IMG/VR virus record: IMGVR_UViG_3300025141_000482
Span: 1 to 31,021 of that record
Source: a virus
Length of the DNA stretch: 31,021 nucleotides
Reading direction: 5' to 3' (one strand)
Position numbers and translations under genes: made by a program. How positions within the stretch are numbered: position 1 is the first letter of the stretch; each line of letters starts with the position of its first letter. Shown here piece by piece: positions 25,841 through 31,021 of the stretch. The notes under the pieces are model-generated. The model was not told the DNA's origin, did not search any database, and saw nothing but the letters and a program-made list of their open reading frames with translations.

Positions 25841-27685
25841 TCAGACTGCTGTTCCTATAATATCAAAATCAGAGTATTTCAGCTCAAAAATTGAGCCTCT
25901 GTCGGGCTGAATCAGACCCTTGGTCTGGCTCTGCTTAAAATCAAATGTAGCAGTATTGTACTCTCTGTCCTCGATCTGCCCGATACGAGGAAACACTTGC
26001 AAATCTACCAGCGAAATTACGAAGTTAGAATTGATGATCACATTGACGATATCGTCCACAACTATGGGCTGATCGATGTTGAAAAATTTTCTATCTAATG
26101 TGCTCGCGATTCTCGAATTCACTGTTTGAATCACTTGAGTCTTGGCCGCGTTCTCAGACACATAGACGCTGTACTTCACGGCAAAATTAATCACCTTTGT
26201 ATCCAAAATATCTATTGCATCACCCACAAGACGCAATTCGTTCAAATATGTTTTTAAGTTTTTCTTGAGAGAGTCGGGCGAGACAGCCAAACTCCCCTCA
26301 TCATCCCTAGACACAACATAAAGCAGGGCAGACATTGGATTGACAGGATTGTCCACTACTGCTGCTCTATAGATTCTTCCAAATTCACTGGGTAGCGTGT
26401 AAATTCTAGCCAACAGATCCTCACGCGACACAACTCTTCTCTGCGACTTCCTCGCCGATGTTATTCGTGTTTTCAAATCGTCTAGTGTGGGTGCAGAATC
26501 TCCTCCGCTGGCAGGCTCTGGGTTGGTCATCAGAATTGACTGTCGCACAGACAGCGCATCGGCCGCTGAAGGGCTTCTTCTAAACGACAGGGAAAGTTTA
26601 TCCAGCTGCTCCACTTGATTAGCGGAAACATTATGATTGAGACCGCCTCCAAAACGATAGCGAATCGAAAGTGTGGTATCCTTGGGGGATATGCCCAGCG
26701 TCTGTGTTTCCAAAAGTGACTGTGGATCAATATTAAATCGCGCCACAGTTGTCTTTCCGAACAGACTAAGCGCAAGCTCACTGGGGTCTGGAACGATATC
26801 ATCATCCAGAGTGTCCGCATTTCCCGATCCAAATCGCAATGTGGCCAGCTGAGTCACTGGATCGTATTTCTTGATAAAACGATAGGGGGCAGCAATAACA
26901 GTGACGTAGTAGGGCACGGCGGCATTGTCTGGGGCAGCATTTTTTGTTTTGAGCATCACCGTGTCCTCGCTAAGCGAGGTGACCGGGTAGTAGGTATTAA
27001 GCTCGGTATCTGATACGGAGAGTATTGCAGAAATGTTCTTCTCCACAAGAGTTATCTCTCTAAAGGCGACAAAAGCATTTGGCACTGATATTTCCTCAGT
27101 TTTCTCTTCCCCGCTCACCGCAGCCACCGATCTTGTCACAGTAAAGGTTGCGGGGATGCCGTCGGCTCTAGTTGTTGATATCACAAAATCGGCTAAAAAA
27201 TTTCCATCCTCGTCCTGTTCAGAAAAGTCCAAATCATCGACCGTCGTGAAAGGAATTCCCGAAAATGACGACACCTGTGTACCGGCCAATACTACAGGCA
27301 TTGCCGATCTTTTGGGTAGATACACATTGTTAACAGACTGTGACGGCACAGTGAACTGAAAATTCAGAGAAACGGAAGCCGGCGCGGCCCCCACAATATT
27401 TACACCCGCATTATTCAAGTGTGTAATGATGTTCCCAGGTTCAACAGCGCGTGCAGGATCCAGCTCTCGAAAAGCGTGATCGAGGTAAAAACTAAGTGAA
27501 TCTCCAACAGTTGCAACAAAATCGAGAAACATTCCTCCCACAGACGGTTCCGAGAAATCCTGAATTTTGTCAGGAAAGTAAGTGCGTGCGGAATCGAGAA
27601 GCTGTGATCTAATTGACTCGAAGTCTCTCGCCGTAAATGATCTGTTCTCTTCCTTTTTTATCTTCTTTTTAACCTGGAATGCCAT
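25841..27685 (-). CDS. gp6: Baseplate wedge protein gp6 (J-like)
   Basis: This 614-residue protein has the diagnostic start of the gp6/J family: 'SFTARDFESIRSQLLDSAR' then 'FSEPSVGGMFLDFVATVGD' and 'LSFYLDHAFRELDPARAVEP'. The following region holds the beta-rich J-type domain ('RYRFGGGLNHN', 'RRVVSREDLLARIYTLPSEF'), and the C-terminus includes 'VINFAVKYSVYVSENAAKTQ' and the oligomerisation-like 'LDRKFFNIDQPIVVDDIVN'. In T4 gp6 dimers form the inner ring of the baseplate and bind gp25, gp53 and gp7. Its length is close to T4 gp6 (660). The ATG begins 1 nt after the gp25 stop, with GGGGGA as ribosome site. The order gp25 then gp6 is classical for contractile injection systems, which adds confidence. 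Confidence 0.9.
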   Translation of the reverse strand: MAFQVKKKIKKEENRSFTARDFESIRSQLLDSARTYFPDKIQDFSEPSVGGMFLDFVATVGDSLSFYLDHAFRELDPARAVEPGNIITHLNNAGVNIVGAAPASVSLNFQFTVPSQSVNNVYLPKRSAMPVVLAGTQVSSFSGIPFTTVDDLDFSEQDEDGNFLADFVISTTRADGIPATFTVTRSVAAVSGEEKTEEISVPNAFVAFREITLVEKNISAILSVSDTELNTYYPVTSLSEDTVMLKTKNAAPDNAAVPYYVTVIAAPYRFIKKYDPVTQLATLRFGSGNADTLDDDIVPDPSELALSLFGKTTVARFNIDPQSLLETQTLGISPKDTTLSIRYRFGGGLNHNVSANQVEQLDKLSLSFRRSPSAADALSVRQSILMTNPEPASGGDSAPTLDDLKTRITSARKSQRRVVSREDLLARIYTLPSEFGRIYRAAVVDNPVNPMSALLYVVSRDDEGSLAVSPDSLKKNLKTYLNELRLVGDAIDILDTKVINFAVKYSVYVSENAAKTQVIQTVNSRIASTLDRKFFNIDQPIVVDDIVNVIINSNFVISLVDLQVFPRIGQIEDREYNTATFDFKQSQTKGLIQPDRGSIFELKYSDFDIIGTAV

Positions 27686-27686
27686 T

Positions 27687-28172
27687 TTATCCCCCTACTA
27701 AGATGACAGCTTCCACAGCCTGATCTGTCAGGTTCAAATCTGAAACCGAATAAGTAACTCTCACCACACTTCTAATCACATTGCCGTCCTCTGAATTGTC
27801 AACTTTGGGCTCAAATGTTTCGAGAGTGATAAAGGGCATGTACTTGTCCACTGCTGCTGAAATTCTTCTTGCAGCCTCACTGTCGATGTCCTCGGCGGTC
27901 ATCTCCATAGCCAGCGGCAACAAGTTCGCCCCGAAATCTCCCAACATCAGCCGTTCCCCACGATTAGTCGCAATTAAATTTCTAAGATTGTCTCTAATCT
28001 GTGTGCCCAAATCATAGGACATATTGAACATTGTATTTCCCGTCGGAGCGAACAACATAGGTGTCCTAATTCCAATTGGATTCTTGATCGCAACATCATC
28101 AAGATTATCCTCATAAGCGGTCTGAAGCTGGCCCACCGACTTAAAGTCGTAGACCTTTCTTACTTGGGGCAC
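27687..28172 (-). CDS. gp25: Baseplate wedge protein gp25
   Basis: This 161-residue protein carries the gp25/GPW signature near residues 56-85: 'GTQIRDNLRNLIATNRGERL' followed by 'MLGDFGANLLPL', corresponding to the conserved GER..M.P.FG block of gp25 proteins. The usual Pro is Gly here. It ends with 'IRSVVRVTYSV', the usual beta hairpin. gp25 is a sheath-initiator protein that links the wedge to the tail tube and sheath. The start is a GTG (coding GTGCCCCAAGTA) with a strong GGAGGTG site 4-8 nt upstream; no ATG alternative exists nearby. The CTAAATATCA motif sits 14 nt before the GTG, and gp6 follows at once. Family assignment is firm. Confidence 0.93.
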   Translation of the reverse strand: MPQVRKVYDFKSVGQLQTAYEDNLDDVAIKNPIGIRTPMLFAPTGNTMFNMSYDLGTQIRDNLRNLIATNRGERLMLGDFGANLLPLAMEMTAEDIDSEAARRISAAVDKYMPFITLETFEPKVDNSEDGNVIRSVVRVTYSVSDLNLTDQAVEAVILVGG

Positions 28173-28186
28173 TTTTCACCTCCCGA

Positions 28187-28196
28187 CTAAATATCA
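28187..28196 (-). promoter_or_regulatory. Shared intergenic motif TGATATTTAG, copy 3
   Basis: Coding-strand TGATATTTAG lies in the 70-nt gap upstream of gp25, 14 nt before its GTG and just ahead of the GGAGG site. It is identical to the copies at 5616 and 15350. With the copy at 15350 it shares the upstream 8-mer CTTCCGTG. If it is a promoter element it would start gp25, gp6 and the following wedge genes as a unit. The rest of the gap holds no other feature I can support. Confidence 0.5.
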
Positions 28197-28242
28197 CGGA
28201 AGCAAAGTTATATCGCTACACATGTCGTGCCCGAAACACACA

Positions 28243-28806
28243 CTAAGACAGTTTACCCTCTCCGGTTCCTTTCCAGGGTAAACTCACAGAAGGCACCGGA
28301 GCACCCACAGGTGTCACATATCCAATTATGGGAACACCGCCGGTCAGAGCCACATCGGTATTTACCTTAGCAGTCAGCGCGAACTTGTCTGTCGCGTTCT
28401 TGACATCCGTGCTGAGTGTCAAAATAATTTGAATCGAATCTGCATTGTCAATCTTGCCCTCATTTCTCGCCTTCTTGTAGGCAGTTTCGAAGTCCTTCTT
28501 CAGAGTGTCCACGTTACCGCCCTCAAACGAAATTTCACCGGTACCGGTGCCCGGACCCGGGGCAGTGTAGTTGCCCACAGCAAACGTAGGGTGGGTCGAT
28601 ATCTGGCCCGGATTTATTGTGACTGTGGTTACAACCAGCGCCTCTTTCATGTAGTTGTGAACGGCGGTACCCATCTCATCAGCGAGGGTTTCGATGATTA
28701 CATCGCTGTCGGCACCATCCTGCATTCCGTCATCTCTCGACTTTCGAAACGCTGCCTCCAGCTCATTCATCAGTAAAATTTTAGATGCTGCGAGTGTCTG
28801 CGGCAT
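28243..28806 (-). CDS. Small virion protein with two copies of a repeated domain (187 residues)
   Basis: Two similar ~50-residue domains are visible: residues 12-61 ('ELEAAFRKSRDDGMQDGADS', 'VIIETLADEMGTAVHNYM') and 102-152 ('DFETAYKKARNEGKIDNADS', 'IQIILTLSTDVKNATDKFAL'). Each ends in a short Val/Thr strand ('VVTTVTI', 'AKVNTDV'). Between them lies a Pro/Gly-rich linker ('GNYTAPGPGTGTGE'). The C-terminus is low complexity. A third copy is the bulk of the 88-residue protein encoded just upstream. The start ATG has AGGTGA upstream. The family is unknown to me; position between gp5 and gp25 suggests a virion or hub-associated protein. It probably arose by duplication. No enzymatic motif is seen. 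Confidence 0.6.
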   Translation of the reverse strand: MPQTLAASKILLMNELEAAFRKSRDDGMQDGADSDVIIETLADEMGTAVHNYMKEALVVTTVTINPGQISTHPTFAVGNYTAPGPGTGTGEISFEGGNVDTLKKDFETAYKKARNEGKIDNADSIQIILTLSTDVKNATDKFALTAKVNTDVALTGGVPIIGYVTPVGAPVPSVSLPWKGTGEGKLS

Positions 28807-29057
28807 GTATTCACCTAGATCAAACTTGTAGCGATTCCAAACCCCTTACCGCCGGCGGATGTCACTCCACCAACAACATCGGGTTGACCGGACGGAGAAT
28901 CGACATCCGTGTCGACCTTTGCCTGCACCATGTAATCGTGAATTGCGTTCGCGAGATCCTCCGCGAGATCCATAATGATTTTGTCGCTGTCGGCACCGTC
29001 ATTCATTCCGGTATCGCGGGAGGTTTGGTAGGCGGAATACAGGGCAACTTCTAATCC
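28351..29057 (-). repeat. Three protein-level copies of a ~50-residue domain across two genes
   Basis: The copies lie at about 28902-29057 (88-residue protein), 28624-28773 and 28351-28503 (187-residue protein). Shared positions are an aromatic/Ala start, a basic S/A-R turn, G then D/N-G/N-A-D-S, a helix beginning I-I, and a later A/T-h-x-h pair with a final Val/Thr strand. The first two copies are closest ('GADSD', 'IHDYM'/'VHNYM'); the third has diverged. Nucleotide identity was not computed. Confidence 0.6.
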
Positions 29058-29081
29058 GAATTTGGCAACGCTAAGCGGCAT
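28815..29081 (-). CDS. Small virion protein, single copy of repeated domain (88 residues)
   Basis: I start this gene at the ATG at 29081 (MPLSVAK) because GGAG lies close upstream and the gp5-like gene stops 1 nt earlier; a longer reading upstream would run into gp5. Residues about 9-60 are one copy of the domain repeated twice in the next protein: 'LYSAYQTSRDTGMNDGADSD' and 'IIMDLAEDLANAIHDYMVQA' then 'KVDTDV'. It ends in a Gly/Ser/Val-rich tail. No family is recognised. Its size and place after a hub protein would fit a small baseplate or spike-associated protein, but there is no PAAR-like motif that I can see. A virion role is likely, specific function unknown. Confidence 0.58.
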   Translation of the reverse strand: MPLSVAKFGLEVALYSAYQTSRDTGMNDGADSDKIIMDLAEDLANAIHDYMVQAKVDTDVDSPSGQPDVVGGVTSAGGKGFGIATSLI

Positions 29082-29082
29082 A

Positions 29083-30699
29083 TCACTCTCCAAAAATTCT
29101 TTTTGATTGCACCTTTTCGATGGCTTTCTTGTGCTTTGCACTGATGGCAACTTTGAGAGCGGCAACTGCTGCATCAATTTTTGGGGATGGCGATCCGAAT
29201 CCCGGAGTGGGTGCAGCGGTCATGTTATCACAAAATGTCGACATTTCTTTCATAAAATCCTTCCAGATGTCCTCAAGATCCTTGTACTTGACATACGGTT
29301 GTGACTTTCCATCTCCTGGACCTCCGCCGGCACCACCGTCGTCCGGTGTCCGCCCCAGAAAAATCTTGCTGCCGCTAATCTGAATGGTTCCGTCCGGTTC
29401 GATGATGATCGATGCCAGTGTCTCCTTGTTGTTGCCCTCCTTGACAATCCTGATGCTGCCGTTCACCTCCTTAAAATTCGGGTCTCCCGGCTCCTTGTTC
29501 TTAACCTTTTCAATCTTATTTTTTCTGGCAACAATTCGAACATGATCCGCCTTTACCGCGATGGACGGTCCTTCCTGCGGTTTAAAATCTTTGAAGAAAG
29601 CTTTTGGGATCACTTGGTCTAGACCGAGCTTCACATCAATCTTGGTATTTTCCGCGATATAAATTCTCGACGCGTCGACTAAAAAATCCGGATCACCCTC
29701 CCCGGGATTCATCTTTCTGTTGTGATCAGAATTAAGAGTTGTATCCCTTTCGTTCTCTAACTTTTCAACTTGTGCCGGATTCTTATCTGTCTCAAATTTC
29801 TCAAGTGCGTTCTTGGCAATGAGCGGCTGGGTGCTGTTTTTGACGGTCTTAGAGTCCTTTTTTCTGGTCGCCTTTATTTTTTTTTCGTCAGTGTCGAAAT
29901 ATCTGCCTCGACCCGCCACAATGTCAATGGCCCCCGATTTTGTTTCGAGTGGGCTACTTTCTGGATTCGGAGTCGAGTTTGACTTCTTCGGATTGTCCGG
30001 TCGAGTTTTAAAATCCCAACCTCGATCGGTGCCCAGACTGATCAGGGCGTTATTTGACCCCTGGATCACCAAATCTCCCGGTCTTTTTGTCAGCCTAGGA
30101 ATGGGTTCAAGCTTGAACTGCGATCTCTCAACAGAACCCTGGATAACATTTTTAAGCGCACTGTCGTCCCCGCTAATAAGTGAGCCTCCGGCGGCGGCCG
30201 GATTACCATTTGGAAATCCCAAAATGCGCTGTGATTTCATAGAGCCGGTCGTAAGACTTGATCTGGTAAAGGGAGTAAAGTTAACGTCCTCCAAAGGCAG
30301 CATGTCTGACACGCGAGAAAGCCAGTACGTAACTTCTCCCTTGTCATCACTGAGCGCTTTTGTCCGAAAGATCCACACCTGCTCACCCGATTTGACAGGC
30401 AGCGCGAAGTGTGAAGAGAAAAAGGGATAGCAGACAATGTCAGCGTCCGTTGATAAATTATCACCTGTTGTTATTAGTCGACAGACAATCGAGTTTCTTG
30501 GTGCTAAGGGAAATCGCTCCTTTTGATCTTGTCTAAGAGACGACGGCACCTCATCCCTCAACGACACGTCACTGATCGTGTCAATGACTAGACCCCGCTC
30601 AAAGAGGTTCGCATTTTTTAAATTTTCGACATCTACATTGGGTGTCTGGCCGTCCTTGAGACCCGCCTTACCGTATATTAGAGCCTTGGTCGATGACAT
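29083..30699 (-). CDS. Baseplate hub protein, gp5-like OB-fold, no lysozyme domain seen
   Basis: In this 538-residue protein, residues about 65-135 read as the OB-type domain of gp5/gpV-like hub proteins ('PRNSIVCRLITTGDN', 'YPFFSSHFALPVKSGEQVWI', 'WLSRVSDML'). Near 210-226 is 'VIQGSNNALISLGTDRG'. Further on is a repeat-rich, charged stretch (about 235-410) and then short beta-strand units ('SIRIVKEG', 'LASIIIEPDGTIQISGSKIF'), like the start of a beta-helical spike, before a Gly-rich hinge and a helical C-terminus. T4 gp5 also has a lysozyme domain; I see none. The ATG follows GGAG, 2 nt after the previous stop. Such proteins form the central hub and membrane-piercing spike. The gp5-like call fits domain order and the gp25/gp6 context. 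Confidence 0.7.
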   Translation of the reverse strand: MSSTKALIYGKAGLKDGQTPNVDVENLKNANLFERGLVIDTISDVSLRDEVPSSLRQDQKERFPLAPRNSIVCRLITTGDNLSTDADIVCYPFFSSHFALPVKSGEQVWIFRTKALSDDKGEVTYWLSRVSDMLPLEDVNFTPFTRSSLTTGSMKSQRILGFPNGNPAAAGGSLISGDDSALKNVIQGSVERSQFKLEPIPRLTKRPGDLVIQGSNNALISLGTDRGWDFKTRPDNPKKSNSTPNPESSPLETKSGAIDIVAGRGRYFDTDEKKIKATRKKDSKTVKNSTQPLIAKNALEKFETDKNPAQVEKLENERDTTLNSDHNRKMNPGEGDPDFLVDASRIYIAENTKIDVKLGLDQVIPKAFFKDFKPQEGPSIAVKADHVRIVARKNKIEKVKNKEPGDPNFKEVNGSIRIVKEGNNKETLASIIIEPDGTIQISGSKIFLGRTPDDGGAGGGPGDGKSQPYVKYKDLEDIWKDFMKEMSTFCDNMTAAPTPGFGSPSPKIDAAVAALKVAISAKHKKAIEKVQSKRIFGE

Positions 30700-30701
30700 T
30701 T

Positions 30702-31021
30702 TTACTCCGCTATTTTGGCAAAAATATCATTAGCATCGACAGTGTTTGCACTCTCAATCTCTTTCGAGATAATCTGAACCAACGCTAACAGCTGATCGTT
30801 CGACTTAGTCATTCTCTCGAGGTATTTCACTAGAGTAGTTCCTAGAGAGACATGATCTGCAGCTGTTTGACCCAGCTGAATGAATGCCTGGGTGAATAGT
30901 GCTGAGGCACACACTCTGTCGTTGGTGGCATTATTGTAGATCTCTGACCACAAGTGTGCCTTTTTAGGATCAATGCTGTCCATCTCAAGCAGCAATTTCT
31001 CAAAGTCTCTGATCTTCTTTT
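30702..31021 (-). CDS. Possible small terminase subunit (gp16-like), N-terminus outside window
   Basis: The frame is open to the right edge of the window, so the start is missing and 105 C-terminal residues are visible. The sequence is helical ('FEKLLLEMDSIDPKKAHLWS', 'FTQAFIQLGQTAADHVSLGT' and 'LVKYLERMTKSNDQLLALVQ'), ending in 'DANDIFAKIAE'. The helical block and the 'ERM.KSN.QLL.L' segment resemble the central helix pair of T4 gp16 ('[20 protein letters not shown]'), which forms the ring that recognises DNA for packaging. The similarity is modest and from memory, so another small helical virion or packaging protein remains possible. It stops 2 nt before the hub gene. Confidence 0.45.
   Translation of the reverse strand, partial: KKIRDFEKLLLEMDSIDPKKAHLWSEIYNNATNDRVCASALFTQAFIQLGQTAADHVSLGTTLVKYLERMTKSNDQLLALVQIISKEIESANTVDANDIFAKIAE

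Noticed and set aside
29813-30430. 205-residue + strand reading frame opposite the hub gene
   Set aside because: It is antisense to a well-supported gene; its hydrophobic stretches are the complement of charged codons and there is no ribosome-binding site seen.

Overview
This window looks like part of the late (virion) region of a large tailed phage with a contractile, T4-related tail. The best-recognised genes are baseplate proteins: a gp25 homologue with the 'NRGERLML.DFGANL' core, a gp6/J-type wedge protein, a gp5-type OB-fold hub protein and, by its central domain, a gp7/P2-gpI-type wedge protein. LamG-type and DNRLRE-like carbohydrate-binding folds, fibronectin-like modules and a small GIGT-type fibre protein sit among them. 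A marine T4-like myovirus is my best guess from memory of similar proteins; no search was run. There is no integrase, transposon, tRNA, rRNA or CRISPR array. The Shine-Dalgarno sites (GGAG, AGGA, GAGG) are conventional, so the host is an ordinary bacterium.

Every gene is on the minus strand, so the transcript runs from the right end of the window to the left. In that order: the end of a gp16-like small terminase candidate; the gp5-like hub; two small proteins that share a repeated ~50-residue domain; gp25; gp6; a 514-residue DNRLRE-like protein; an 1176-residue gp7/gpI-like wedge carrying two LamG-type regions; a 335-residue virion protein; a 1205-residue LamG protein; a 221-residue fibre protein; a 329-residue protein; large proteins of 1020, 1282 and 596 residues (the first and last with Fn3-like modules); a 232-residue protein; and 434- and 830-residue proteins that share a C-terminal tail. 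The transcript then passes into DNA metabolism with a RuvC-like resolvase and the zinc-finger start of a primase.

Packing is extreme. Most neighbours are 0-15 nt apart or overlap by stop/start sharing (ATGA, TAATG, TAGTG). Only three gaps exceed 50 nt: 5574-5631, 15345-15449 and 28173-28242. All three contain the same 10-mer, CTAAATATCA on the + strand (TGATATTTAG on the coding strand), a strong candidate for a regulatory signal dividing the cluster. No gene-free stretch reaches 300 bases and I saw no convincing intrinsic terminator.

The inferred logic is that hub and wedge proteins build the baseplate, while the lectin-like and Fn3-like proteins decorate it or form fibres for contact with surface glycans. 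Many large proteins here can be assigned only as virion components. I found no defence, toxin or other clearly new enzymatic system. The most notable signals are the intergenic motif, the lectin regions built into a wedge protein, and repeated use of shared N-terminal, C-terminal and small-domain modules across paralogous genes.
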